Notes: generated by a model not told the origin, from the letters alone. Positions 49,757 to 61,850 are shown, counted from the stretch's first letter. The stretch: 64,000 nucleotides of DNA from Apostichopus japonicus (GCF_037975245.1 NC_092580.1:1895501-1959500); one strand, 5' to 3'. A program made the numbers and translations.

Positions 49757-51128
49757 TGACAAACAATGGTTTGATTTGACAGCTTTGAAATCACGTATCA
49801 CTGGCAAGATGCGTCGAGCTCACTCGTACGACAAAGTCGATAAATGTGTATCTTTTCTGGTAGTTCGCGACACGCTGATTACGAATCTGAAGTTTATTTT
49901 GGAACTGGGTGTTGCGTGGGGGCCAAAAACCTGATTTGATTTTTCCCCCCAAAACTGACCCAAAATCGGTTTCGCCCAAATGACGTAACGTGGAGTTATC
50001 GATGCTCAGGAGCCCAAATCTGCAACTCCCAGGTCCATATCTGCTTCCGTTTGGGGGGATACGTGGTCCTAAAGGACCCGCTGGAAATACGTGTTCCCTA
50101 TAAGTGCACAAATTGGAAAACCCCCTCTTTTCAGACCACTCTCTTGTCCCCTCTGAAACACCCATCGACATTAAAATTAGACGTGGAGTAGAAGACACCC
50201 TTGTCTTTGTTATACACCAATTTCGTGTAATTATCTCACCGGGAAAGGCTTTTGTCTATATGATTTCTATTTTTGTTCATAAATTAGGTTGTTCTGGCCC
50301 CCTGCACGCCCACACACAGCACCCAATTCCAAAATAAACTTCAGATTCGTAATCAGCGTGTCGCGAACTACCAGAAAAGATACACATTTATCGCCTTTGC
50401 GACAAAAAGTTTTTTCACCTTTAAAAACCGTAAGCAGTTTTATCCAAAATTTATGCCAAAATTTGACCCATTTATTCATAAATGTCAAGATAAAACTCAA
50501 GATGACAAACAAAGGTTTGATTTGACTGCTTTGAAATCACGTATCACTGACAAGATGCGTCGAGCGCTCTCTTATGAAACTTCTTTCGCTCAGTTTGCAA
50601 CAGAACAATAGAACAATAGAAAAACTTTTAGGGGCAACAAAAGATTTTAAACCTTTGTTCGTCGTAAAAGTTTTTCGGTCTTACTTTTGCAAGTTTGAGG
50701 TGCAAAAATTTGTTGTCGCAAAATCGATAAATGTGTATCTTTTCTGGTAGTTCGCGACACGCTGATTACGAATCTGAAGTTTATTTTGGAATTGGGTACC
50801 AAAAAGAGGTACTTTTTTAACTTTTCAGACAAAAAACCTATTTTTGGCGCAAATAAAAATTGCCCAAAAAATTGCCCCCAAATCGATTTAGCCCTTTGAA
50901 ATCACGTATAAAAGATCAAAATGCGTCGAGCGTCATCTTGCGGCCTCGTTTTTGGTCAGTTTTCAACTTCAGAGGAACAATAGGAGAGCGAAAAACTTTT
51001 AGGTCGAACAAAGGTTTTGAAATCTTTTGTTCCCCCTAAAAGTTTTTCGCTTTCCCATTGTTCCTCTGAAGTTGAAAACTGACCAAAAACGAGGCCGCAA
51101 GAGGGCGCTCGACGCATTTTGATTTTTT
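49757..51128. repeat. Composite of foldback and inverted repeats
   Basis: A segment of about 80 bp (GATAAATGTGTATCTTTTCT through GATTACGAATCTGAAG) occurs forward at about 49838-49910, inverted at about 50320-50392, and forward again at about 50723-50798. A second motif, TTTGAAATCACGTAT followed shortly by ATGCGTCGAGC, occurs near 49785, 50530 and 50897. The right end is the long hairpin listed separately. This looks like nested copies of one foldback-type or MITE-type family. The open frames inside are not genes. Confidence 0.85.
50914..51125. repeat. Long imperfect hairpin, ~100-bp arms
   Basis: The arm starting ATCAAAATGCGTCGAGCG (about 50915) and running through GCGAAAAACTTTTAGG is matched by the reverse complement of about 51015-51124 with only a few mismatches. 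The shared core is GGCCTCGTTTTTGGTCAGTT. The loop is about ten bases. A transcript through it would fold into a long double-stranded RNA. Confidence 0.9.
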
Positions 51129-51149
51129 TTTTTATCTTTTCCTTGCTAA

Positions 51150-51660
51150 AGTTGAAATATTAGAAACGAGTAACATTTCTTAACAGTTGCTGTGGCGCAG
51201 TGGTTAGCGCTCTGGACTGATAAGCACTCGGTCATGAGTTCCAACACCAGTTAGGATAGTTTTCCTTTTACTATTCTCTTTCTTATTCTCTTTACTATTC
51301 TCTCTCCTTCCATTACGAACGTTAAATATTAGAAACGATCATTTATTCTCAACAGTTACAGTGGCGCAGTTGGCAGTGCCTGTACCTGGAGAGCAAGACA
51401 ATCTCAATGTCCAGGGTTCGAACCCCAGTGAAGGCAGTTTTTCTTTTACTATTCTTATAGCTCTTGCCTTCCATTATGAACCTTAAATATTAGAAACGAG
51501 CATTATTTCTCAACAGTTGCTGTGGCACAGTGGTTAGTGCTCTGGACTGACAAACACTCGATCATGAGTTCAATCCAACAGTTACAGTGGCACAGTTGGT
51601 AGTGCCTGTACCTGGGGAGCAAGACCAACTTGTGTTCAAAACCCACTGAAGGCTTGATCA
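51150..51660. repeat. Four tandem tRNA-like (SINE-like) units
   Basis: Units of about 90-175 bp begin with TAGAAACGA and TTCTCAACAGTT, followed by an A-box-like segment. Two types alternate: GCTGTGGCGCAGTGGTTAGC (51189; decayed copy at 51517) and ACAGTGGCGCAGTTGGCAG (51357; decayed copy at 51580). The second unit has a good B-box at about 51413-51425, GGTTCGAACCCC. I see no matching acceptor stem, so these are tRNA-derived repeats rather than working tRNA genes. Confidence 0.7.
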
Positions 51661-53737
51661 TGCTTCAAGTCCAGCTGGAGCCTTTTACTTTTCTTTGTGG
51701 AAGTATAAACAACGTGGAAGTATAAACAACGTGGAAGTATAAACAACGAGGACGTGGAAGTATAAACAACAGGACTACCCAAAAGGCACCCCCTCCCCCT
51801 GACAAGGTTCCCAAGGGGCCAAGGGAGTCTGGCGGCACCCTTACCCCCTGACTAGAAAATGTTTATAAAAACACAAAGACCAACCAAATGTTTTTAAAAA
51901 ATTTAATACATGTATCAAAAAATACATCCACTTTATTTAGAACAAACCATTCCATAGCAGGTGAATTAAGTACTTCTAACCATTCCATAGATGCAGATAG
52001 TTGTTAGAGAAGGATTACATTTGCTTCTAATATATTTAAGGTTAATGAAGGATATTTTGAACATGAACTAAAAATCTTTTTCATGCCAAATCTGTTCAGT
52101 GACAGGACTTTACTCTAGTTCAATCACCACATTTATCCTGGCCCAAAACAAAATTTTCCAATGATAATAATCTCCTAACAGACAACAGAATTTACCAAAA
52201 GTTTTTGAACGCATAATAATTACCAAGTCATTTTCCCTCCCTCTCCTCCTCCACCTACCACTTCCCAGATCACCTCCTTCAACACCCCCCCCCCCCCCAC
52301 ACACACACACACACATATGTATTTCTCCATTATCTTAGCAAGAGTATATAAGTACACATGTCTGTGCACTTTTGAGCATTTTGTAAGAAAAGATGTTCAT
52401 ATGATGGGCTTTCAGGTTTTACTTCAATGCATGGATATTATTTACTCATATTAGAGTCGAAAATTCAAAAAATGTTGCAATTTCATCATGATGATTGTCA
52501 ATATAACATCAATGCAGACATTTGGACTTGAAAGCCACTTCCATGTATGATTCTGCATCACTTTGCTGATCCGAAACAAAAGCAAAGAATTAAATGATTG
52601 CAGAAAAGAGTCAAAAGATTATTGTCAAAAATGGATGTATGTCCATCATACAAATGACTGGAATTGTTTCTCCTTCTAGCAACTCCCTGGTAAGTATAAC
52701 ACAGTGAAAAAGGGGGGGGGGGGGAGGGGGATATGCATTGTGGCTTTGACGATTTAACATGAGCAATTTTCTTCATAAATCTGAAGTAATCTATAGTGAG
52801 GGTGTACAACATACTTGATCTTAGCAATACAGGGAAAAGCAATGTGATGTAAAAAACAATACAGTCATAATGACACAGGCTGTCCTGAAATGACCCTTGA
52901 CCTCAACAACAAGCTTCTTGTACTAAATGTGATAGATACATCAACATACTAAATATTATAACTCATGACAATTTAGTTATATCTTTCTGGCTAAAGCTGG
53001 TCTGACTATCTCAGTTATTCTGAGACAAGGGCTAGACTGAGCAAGTAAATATTCTGTTGTTGGAAGTGAAATGTTTGTTAAAGCTGAGCATGAGTGACAA
53101 TGTTTTGGAGTTTCTACTACTTGCATACTTGGGTTCAATACTGGGTAGTTATAATTGCTTACACAATATATATACATTTTATAGTGTGGAGGTACTTACT
53201 TCATTTGTGGAAGTAACTCACAAGCTGCATGTGTATTAAATAAATACATTCCAAATTTACAGACTTGTTGCAATATGTAAAGTTCTAGTAGTCTTTGGCT
53301 ACTTGACTGGTAAATAAATAGTTCCTCCCTCCCTCACCAATTATTATTTCATTCTAAACCTGAAATAGACTGGAAAATACTTCCAACATATGAAAGAAGA
53401 TGACAAGTTTTCCCCTTTTTCCATTCCTCAAAAATCAATCTCAATTTTTTTTTTTTTGTGGACGGCTTACAAACAAAGCGAAGAAGAATACTAGATGTAG
53501 TAAAATATTTTCAGATGATAACATATATGTAAAATCATACAAGTTCTTTGTTTAGGTATGAAAAACATTTCATTGCATACACAATTTCAGTGGCTTGTTT
53601 AAAAGCTTTTCAGGGTGTAAGACATTTGGATATATGTACATGTATTTATGCACAAATAAAAGAAGTAAAACAAGAGCAAATTTATACAAACTTTTCCAGG
53701 GTATGTTATTGCAGAGTGTATGTTATTAAAATAGTTT
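51661..53737. other. No gene seen; simple repeats
   Basis: A 17-bp repeat (GTGGAAGTATAAACAAC) occurs about four times at 51697-51770. Poly-C followed by (CA)n lies at 52286-52314, poly-G at 52712. The right part is probably downstream of the minus-strand gene's last exon. Confidence 0.5.
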
Positions 53738-54234
53738 TTAAGACAAGCTGTTAGTAATTGCCATAGGCAGTCTCTGTTTCACAGTCTCCCTGTTTTTAAT
53801 CAGAAGAGCTCTCTTCTCTCTCTGCTGGCGGTTAATGTTTGGTTTTATTCTACCCTTTGCAAAGCCAGTTCTTTTAAGTTTGGTATTCTCGGAAGAAGTC
53901 GCTACAGGCCCATCGACTGAGATGAAGTGTCCCTGCCGATTGCGGTAAAAGGCACCGGATTTGGGTATCGGATCCGAGTCATCCTGGACAGTGTGAGGTC
54001 GGTGAAGTTTATATCGAGAAAGGGAAAGCTTAGTGTCTGAACGTGTCTTTGCTAGTTTGGGGTGCAAAGATCCAGGTGTGTAAGTGCGTAGAGGTGATTC
54101 GGGTGAAATGATGACAGAGTCTCTCTGGCAGGAACAGATATCGCTGTTAACGAAGTCTTCATCCATCCTGACACCATCTTGCAGACCGCAACTGGAGCAA
54201 GATCTTCGTCCCCAAGCACCATCTAGTGCAAAGC
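53738..54234 (-). CDS. Terminal exon of a minus-strand gene, probably the glycylase tail
   Basis: The exon starts after CTCACCTCCTTCACAG with GC, completing a Gly codon, and runs 164 codons to TAA. The product is polar and basic, with no enzyme domain: a Cys pair (RSCSSCGLQ), a Ser/Thr/Pro-rich middle (SPESPLRTYTPGSLHP) and a strongly basic end (NINRQQREKRALLIKNRE). It is far more complex than the chance frames around it. Phase links it to the exon at 55048-55105. Long disordered basic tails are normal after the catalytic domain of TTLL enzymes, so it may be the C-terminus of the same gene. It may also belong to a separate downstream gene. Confidence 0.65.
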
Positions 54235-55047
54235 CTGTGAAGGAGGTGAGAAAGGTGGATGAGTAGTGGAAAGGCAGACACAACATGCAGAAAGCAATGT
54301 ATGTGTACAAACACAGACAAACAATACTATAGAATGACTGTACGAACAATAGGGCAGGTTAGCAGCTGATATTGTTGCTATGTGGAATGGGGGAAGAGAG
54401 AGGAAATAACAAGTTTACTTAAAGTAAACTGGTTGTATTTCCCTGTAAACCATCTCAAGTAACCTACAATAAGCAGTACAAACTATGAAAACTTTGCTCC
54501 TCAATCAGAAAGGTGCAATAAGCTGTTAATTTGAATTCACATTTTGTAACATGAGCACCCTCAGTCCAAATTCACACATGCAATGTAGCTTAGGTTACAA
54601 AACATCTGCTATGAAAGTGTGGTAGGTAAGTATTTTATGGTCCTTTCTATATTTAAACTATTTTGATGCTTGAGCTGCATTGTTCACAAATTATCTTAAA
54701 ATTAAAGGTGTAGCTGCTGTTTTGTAGTATATGCGGATAAATCTTCAACTGATATATTTTTTTTGTAATGCAGTTGCAAAATAAAGCTTCCTAGACACTA
54801 TGACATGGCTTATGAGAAGAAGTGTATCATTTTCAAGGTTTGGAAATTGTTGAGCTTTAGAAAATTCCTATTCAAACCCAAAGTAAGCTGTTCCTTGTAT
54901 GGCTATACAACTACACATGTAACAAACCTACAGACTCCACAGAGACATAAAAGCCAACGACATATTCAAATGAGCTTGGTATAATCACAAATAAACTGCC
55001 TCAATGTAGACAAAAGTGTTGATTTACATATAGTACGTTGTTCATAC
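54235..55047. other. Intron
   Basis: This minus-strand intron lies between the last two exons. It is AT-rich and no other exon is seen. Confidence 0.55.
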
Positions 55048-55105
55048 CTTTTACATCGCCCCTCATTGCAAGCTGTATAGCGGCCGTAGGGTTCACTAAA
55101 GGTTT
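55048..55105 (-). CDS. 58-nt internal exon (minus strand)
   Basis: The exon follows a weak acceptor (TTGATTTAAG) and is closed by GTATGA. It reads KPLVNPTAAIQLAMRGDVK plus one base, G, which joins the GC of the last exon as Gly. It starts in phase 0, matching the end of the exon at 55811. The product is a short helical segment without a recognised motif. The consistent phases on both sides are the main support. Confidence 0.55.
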
Positions 55106-55204
55106 CTTAAATCAAGTACAATGAAATGTTCCTTTACATTACCTAAAGTATACTCAAGAATTTCCCATGAAGTCCTCCTCACCCCCCCCCCCCTCCCAAC
55201 CCTG

Positions 55205-55340
55205 GCCATATTCCTAGGTTGTTTTGTACCTGTTGTTTTATACCTGTTGTTTTGTACATGTTGTTTTGTACATGTTGCTTTGTACATGTTGCTTTGTACA
55301 TGTTGTTTTGTACCTGCATGCTGTTTGTACATGTTGATAA
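55205..55340. repeat. 14-bp minisatellite (TTGTTTTGTACATG)
   Basis: About nine copies, preceded by a poly-C/CT run at 55181-55197. It sits in a minus-strand intron. Confidence 0.88.
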
Positions 55341-55810
55341 CACCACCAAGATGCTACTTGTTGATCACAAGATACCATTGATTAAACTTACGAAATACGA
55401 AAACTGAGTATGTTGGGAATGTATTAGCCAAGGTTAAACATCTCTATGCTGTACTGAGATCTGATTTTGGCACAGCATTGCTTACAAGCCTTTCACAAGG
55501 CATTTATCATAACAGGAAAAAAAACAAAAAACATTTGGATTGGCAATTTTCATCTACATATGCTCCCAGGCCATCCTATGTTGAAAAGATATGTACCAAA
55601 CAATTATGTTTAGGAATAAATTTGTGACACGTGCATAGCGATTAAATGGCTTGAACATGAAACCTTGTGTTTCAAATATTGCAGGTGTAAATGAGCTGTG
55701 GCAACCTCCACTACCAATTACCCATCACCAATCTTAGATGATAGATGAGCTTCATAGCCATAGAGTTACGATGACTTAGAGAACTATGTAAAAACATTGG
55801 GATAACGTAC

Positions 55811-55888
55811 AGCAGGTTTGGTCATGCTGGTAATCTGGCTGCGTAGGGCTTCCATGTGGCGTTTCGCCAGTCGACTCTGGAGACGGGT
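55811..55888 (-). CDS. 78-nt internal exon (minus strand)
   Basis: The exon is bounded by an acceptor ending CTTGCTACAG and the donor GTACGT. It holds 26 whole codons, phase 0 on both sides, reading TRLQSRLAKRHMEALRSQIT and on to TKPA. It is amphipathic and basic, probably helical. It could follow the long glycylase exon directly if that exon uses the GTGAAA donor at 60647, which is also phase 0. One other frame is open too, so the frame choice rests on the fit with the next exon. Confidence 0.55.
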
Positions 55889-58800
55889 CTGTAGCAAGCA
55901 GAGATTTATCAGACAAGCGTTATATAAAAGACAAAAGGAGAAGAAGAAGATGAAGATTTCAGTTTGTTGCCATGGCAACATTCATGATGGTAGAGAGTGA
56001 CGGTAACATAAAGTAAGTTAAGAGTTTGACAGCCAGTGCAAACAGAGAGGATGATAGAGAATGATAGTGTGGAAGGCAAGGTGAACTTGTTGCCATGGAA
56101 ACCCATCGATGAAGCTGCATGACAGTAATGTTAACAAGTTGATGTTATCGCCATGACAACAGATTTGACAAAATCATAAAGTAAATGTTAAATTTAGGAA
56201 GAGAATGGCAAGACATAATATAATATTTTCCTCTGGTTGTTCTTTTTCTTTCAATAATTTTAATATTTTTTCCTTTCAAGATGTTCTACATCTGGATGAA
56301 ATATAGTACCATAGAGAAACTTGTCTCTATTTTGCTTTCCCGTTATGTCCTTATATTGGAGTGCAGTGAAAGTTGTCTTGAATTACATGGACATCAAACT
56401 TACTATCAAACTTACTATCAGACTTAAACTTACACAAACTTCAATCAAACTTACTATTTTTTCCATTTTTTTTTCTCCCTTTTTTTCCAAGATAACAATG
56501 TAATTTTTTGCAATATTTGGGGAAATATTGGAGTGAAGTGGAAGTTGTCTGGAATTACATGGATATCAAACTTACTATCAAACTTACTATCAGACTTAAA
56601 CTTACACAAACTTCAATCAACCTTACTATTTTGTCCTTTTTTTTTTTTTTTTCCATTTTTTTTTTTTCAAGATGACAATGTAAATTTTTCAATATTTGGG
56701 GAAATAATGGAGTGCAGTGGAAGTCGTCTTGAATAACATGGACATCAAACTTACTATCAAACTTAAACACACTTACTATCAAAGGTTAGTATAAACAAGG
56801 CTTAGAAGGTAAGATGAAACAAAGAAAACTGAAAATGAAAGTACAAGTTTTATATTTTAGAATATAAAACATGCAACAAATTAAAAATCAGAAATCTTCA
56901 AAATTTCTAATTTATGTTTTATTATTTGAACTAATGCTTTGATTAAAGCAAAATTTAATCAAGTGCATATAGTGGTGAGATTTTATGATTGAAAAGCATA
57001 AAAACTGACCAGCGGAATATAAAAAGCTACTTTTTAGTGTCCTTTTTATAGAAATCTGATAAACGAGTGACATGTGAATAACATGTGAATGTTTTCTACC
57101 TGCCCGTGAACTGATAGTCCTTCGTAGCTTCACAACAGAACCGGTGTACGTACTTGTCATAAGTTTATGCCAAAAAAATGCATGTGAATGAAACTACTTA
57201 ATTTCTCGCTAAATTATTTCCATTTAATCTATTATACTTTCAATATTTCATTTTCTCGGTTGTAAATATAATTACAAATCAACAGCTATGCTGTCATGTC
57301 TGTTAACTCTCTCATTTTTTTTGAATACTTCTTTATGCAGAAGATTACATCCTTCACAGAGTTTCAAATAAATTGACATATGCAGTATTCGTTCAAAAAT
57401 GTCAATGTAAGAGTTTTTAAAGTTGTGGCAAAGTCAAACTGTTATTATACCTTAATGTACCCCTCTGAGACCAGGTGATAAATGTTCTTATAGCTTTTAG
57501 CATGAATAAATTGCATGTAACAAACCACTAATATCGCTAAAGGCAAGTGATTCCATGGGAATTTGACAGAGAGGAATAAAAGTCATCGGCTGCTCGACGA
57601 AACCAGGAAATGGCTTTGGGGGATGAAACAGACATTGATTAAGTGCTTCAAGTTTTAGCTATGGAACAACAGCTAAAAGTCTCTCGATTTTTAAATCCTA
57701 AAACATCCTCAATTTGATCAGAAACTACCTAGAGAAAAGCTGTGATATTTTGTCTTCTTTAAATTGGACGTCAATAAATCTAACATTGTCTATACGATTT
57801 GAATAAGCAATGTGTCTGAAATGATGTATTTATTAACCTCCTTACATATTTAAAAACACTATTGATCACATGCATTCATTTTCTCGCTGTCAAAATAATC
57901 CTCATAAACACATGAAAGAATCTCTCGAGATTTATGGTTCCCCAGACACGAGTTTTCTATCGAGATGACGGAAATCTCTTTTACATTTTTCTTTCTTCTT
58001 GAATGAATGTGTGATGAAGATGGCTCACATATTTCAAATATGACACCAATAAAATACTCTCTTTCAATAAATGTTCCATTACTAATGTGGTGGGAACAGC
58101 CCAAAATATCAGGTTATACGATATTTTAATTCTAAGCTTTGTTTCTCCACATTGTCAGGAAGCCACTATTTAATGGACTGGTTTCTGAGTCATATGTTTA
58201 CTATATTGTAATTGTGGGAACGATATTAGAGAGATTTTATGCGTAACTATTGTAAGATATGCCTTTCATGTTTGAGGATTTTATCACTGCTGCATTATGG
58301 GTAACTCTTGTAAGATATGCCTTTCATGTTTGGGGTGTGTACTGTTGCAATATTAGAATCCAACACGACTACCAGAAGCAACACTGTGACATACTGATGG
58401 TTTAAAAAGTCTGTTATAAAAATGTGCAAGCTATACCACTTAGAGAACAGAAAAACCCCAAGAAAGGTGAAAGAAGTCATGAAATATAGAAAGCACTGCA
58501 CTCAAAGACCAGACAGCAGCAAATGTTTTACCTGAGTAGTAGTCACAAGGCCTTAAGGGTAAGGAAAGAAACGGAAATATTGTTAGTGAAAACAGGAGGC
58601 CTGACATCAAGAACCTTGCTTGCTACTTGTAACCCTTCACATTTTGATGTGGCCAGAACACAGACAGGGTGAAATGCCATCTTGTGGAAGGTTTAGAAAG
58701 CTTTGATGTGTGTCGGTAGAACTTCTCCGATAAATTTAAACTGACACCCAAGAATGCTCTTAAAAAAAGAGTGATCACATGTGTAAACTAAACTACAAGA

Positions 58801-60596
58801 CTTAAAGAATGAATTTCTCATGCTGTCAAACTTGTTTCCACAATGTCTATCAATCCACATGAATTTACAAAAAGTATTTCTCCAATTAGTAAGTATCATG
58901 AAATCCTATTACCTTTTTTTTCCTTTGCATTTGGAAGATTGCTAAGTTATTAAAATAACATTATTAAAATTATAATTTACTGTGTAAAGTCGAATACCTA
59001 TCTCTCATCTTTCTATTTCTTCACGCTACAAACTCAAGATATTATTCTGTATTTAATGAAATACTGTTCTCCTTTACTGCCCTTGCTATTAGGTTTACTA
59101 CTCATAAAACTATACCAGGCATGCAAAAACGGTGACTGTTTGCTTTGTTTTAAGTTCAGTTGTCACAAACTCCACATAATATCTAAACATTTTGAAAACT
59201 CCACAAATATGGAGCACTATAACACAACTAAATAACAGATATAAGTAAAATCTGTTTACCTTTTGTTTTGCCATAGTAGTAACCTCCCTGTGTTTACTAA
59301 ACACTGCCACCTCAGCAGCAAGATTATAATCATTATGTGAATTAGTGTAATTTATTAGAGTTAGCCAGATTAACCAGTTTAGTATCCGTTTAATGTTCCT
59401 CACACATGATTGAATTCACAAAGATTTGTTCTGACAAGCACGTGGATTAATTGTTTCAAATATAAGACAAGTATATAAACTGACCAATTAGTAAGATTTC
59501 TGTTGTTTGCAAGCTAAACAAATTTCACAAAAATTTTCGACAAAACATGTAATGTCTTTATAAAGTTTAACTTCTACTTCAGTTTGTCACAGGAAATGAT
59601 TGGGTTCATCGTATTGATGAATCTATACCTTTGTGGTTGTTAGAGTTTTCCTTAATTTCCTGCTAAAACATCAAATGAAGAAGAAGAACTAATCAATTTG
59701 TCAGGACCTCACATGAATGAGATTTAACAGATATTACTGCAAGGAAGACCAGTTTTTGTAGGCAATCCACCACAGACACAAACTGAGTGATGTATAAGAT
59801 GTATAGTTCACAGTTTAGCTAGTTAACAAGGTATACCCCAGCCAAGGCATGGACTGCTGTGACCGGTCACACTCACTTTTATCTACTGACATTAGCCACC
59901 CTGTTGTATTCAACAACAGTCAGCTGATGACATCAGCCCCAATAGCGACTGCTGTCACTAGCCACACAAACTGTTTCACCAGCAACAGTGGAAGCTGCTG
60001 TCACCAATGGCACTGTTGACATTGGTCACATTCATCTGTCACATAGGAACAGCTGTCACTAGCCACACAATAAACTGTTGTATGCAGCTACAATGGAAAC
60101 TGATATGCTCAGCCACACTGCTATGCTGATACAAGCCACTACCATGATTAACCGGTATTGAGTATTGGGGGTATTCAAATATGTACAAAACAACTGAATT
60201 TGACTTTAATTCCTGGGGTCTTAGCAGGAATTTTATAGACCTACAAAATGCAAGAGAAAAAAAAAAGAATTACTACCATTGTTTGCTTGAAGCCTTTTGA
60301 CTTTAATTAACATCTATTATTAGGAAGACATTTCAGTTGTGTGCATCCATATTAAGATGACTTATTGCACTGCAAGCCACCCTAAGGAAGTTGTAAGTTT
60401 TTATGTATTCAATCTGACAAAATCTTGTCTACATGGTTCTCAAAAGCTCCAGATAAAAGGCACATCACCAAACGTAAATCATTGGTAAAGGAGACATACG
60501 AGGTAGTCATTGGCCACCACTGGGTGGTACCATGGAGTCCTCCTCCATCATACTGGTATGGAGATGTCCCCCACCCCCCCCCCCCCACTCAGCGAC
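55889..60596. other. Probable intron(s); possible extra small exons
   Basis: No strong exon. Weak minus-strand candidates with donors are about 59259-59309 (ends TTMAKQK before GTAAAC), 58533-58552 (20 nt between a good acceptor and GTAAAA) and about 57107-57150 (VVKLRRTISSRAG before GTAGAA). Their phases do not all fit one chain. At 59850-60150 there are loose repeats of GCTGTCACTAGCCACAC. Confidence 0.35.
56352..56790. repeat. ~178-bp tandem repeat, 2.4 copies
   Basis: Copies start at about 56352, 56529 and 56709 with TGGAGTGCAGTGGAAGT-like sequence, then CATGGACATCAAACTTACTA and a poly-T stretch. The third copy is cut short. Confidence 0.88.
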
Positions 60597-61400
60597 TCAA
60601 ACACTGTTCTCAATGTAACTCATCTGATGGTGCAGCTTGAGTTTCACCTTTTTCTTTCTCAGCTGTTTACGATACTCGGCAAGTGTTGTGTGGGGAGCCC
60701 TAGGTTGTTTTATCTGGTATTTGCCAACATGGGGTATTTTGACATGCACCCCCACTTCCCTCTTTGGCCAGGCTGGCCCATACGACCCTTGATACACTTT
60801 GACTGAGTACCCTCCCAGTTGGCATTCTTCTAAACCCTCGTTATTATTGTTTGTATTCTCTGCAAAACCCTGCATTTTGTTTGTATTCTCTGCAGCACCC
60901 TGCATTTTGTTTGTATTCTCTGCAGTATCCTGCAATTTATTTGTATTTTCTGCAGTGTCCTGCAGTTTCTGCAGGTAATCTACCCTCATCTTCATCTCCT
61001 CGTGGACGAGTAACCCTTTGTTAAAATCAATTGATCTGGAGAGGGTACTGTTCCACTTCCTAGATTTACTCTTCTTGTACTTAGGTAGACGGAATCTAGG
61101 TAGGTCAGCAGGTTCTATGCTATCGGTCGAGAGTGCAATACCTGCCAGCTTTTTCTGCATGTCCTCCAAATTGGTCGCCTTGGCAACAGGTGAACTGGCT
61201 TCAACCGTCTCCTCGGAGACAGTTTTTTTGACTGCCTTTGCCTTATGGTTCTGAGATTTCCTAATAATATGTGTATCCGTAGGTCTACCAGAAATGTTTG
61301 AGGTACTCTTCTGTCTCTTGAGGCCATCCGATGGCTTGCGTAATCCGATGCCTTCCACTACCATATTGGCTCCCACGTATATAGGGACATGTACTGAATG
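60597..61400 (-). CDS. TTLL3/TTLL8-like: Glycylase exon: post-catalytic segment and repeat-bearing tail
   Basis: The exon follows GATCTCTTTCAG in phase 0, directly continuing the KQ that ends the previous exon. It opens HSVHVPIYVGANMVVEGIGL, the segment that follows the ATP-grasp domain in TTLL3/TTLL8 proteins. A basic, Ser/Lys-rich tail follows. Mid-way lies a 10-residue repeat, four copies of K-L/M-Q-D/G-x-A-E-N-T-N (DNA about 60849-60972). Further on come YSVKVYQGSYGPAWP and a lysine cluster. The frame ends at a stop at 60597. Alternatively it leaves at the donor GTGAAA (exon end 60648, after 251 codons), which would connect in phase to 55811-55888. I cannot tell which is used; both isoforms may exist. 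Confidence 0.8.
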   Translation of the reverse strand, partial: HSVHVPIYVGANMVVEGIGLRKPSDGLKRQKSTSNISGRPTDTHIIRKSQNHKAKAVKKTVSEETVEASSPVAKATNLEDMQKKLAGIALSTDSIEPADLPRFRLPKYKKSKSRKWNSTLSRSIDFNKGLLVHEEMKMRVDYLQKLQDTAENTNKLQDTAENTNKMQGAAENTNKMQGFAENTNNNNEGLEECQLGGYSVKVYQGSYGPAWPKREVGVHVKIPHVGKYQIKQPRAPHTTLAEYRKQLRKKKVKLKLHHQMSYIENSV

Positions 61401-61850
61401 CTGAAAGAGATCAAACATATTGATTTACAAAATACAATGTGCTCACAACAACCTCTAGCACGATTTACACCCAGAGTTAATTTATCCAATGTTCATAACA
61501 TCAAAAATACAGTACGCCAATAATACAACAAAGATATTTTTAAAAATACACACACATTTGACACCATAATGGAACCCTCTGTGTGATCTTTCAAAGCTAT
61601 ACATGTGGGACTGTCCTTAGTGAAATTCAGTTTCTTCCAACATTATAGCCAATATCCCAATATTTCCTATAATTTTTCAAATATATTTTTTTACATTTTT
61701 CTTAAATACCTAACCTTATTCAACCTTTGGAAATTAATCCAAAGCAGCCTTTACCTATCTGTAGCGCCACTTGTTTTGTCCTTAAAAATAACTAAATATT
61801 GCAGCTTTGATTTTGAAATCAACAAGATGTTGTGACCGTGTATTAAATAC
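61401..61850. other. Intron of the glycylase gene
   Basis: AT-rich, with canonical GT/AG ends on the minus strand and nothing else visible. Confidence 0.8.

Noticed and set aside
49791-50198. 135-codon minus-strand open frame
   Set aside because: It is built mostly from the inverted and direct repeat blocks of the foldback region, and parts recur in other frames nearby.
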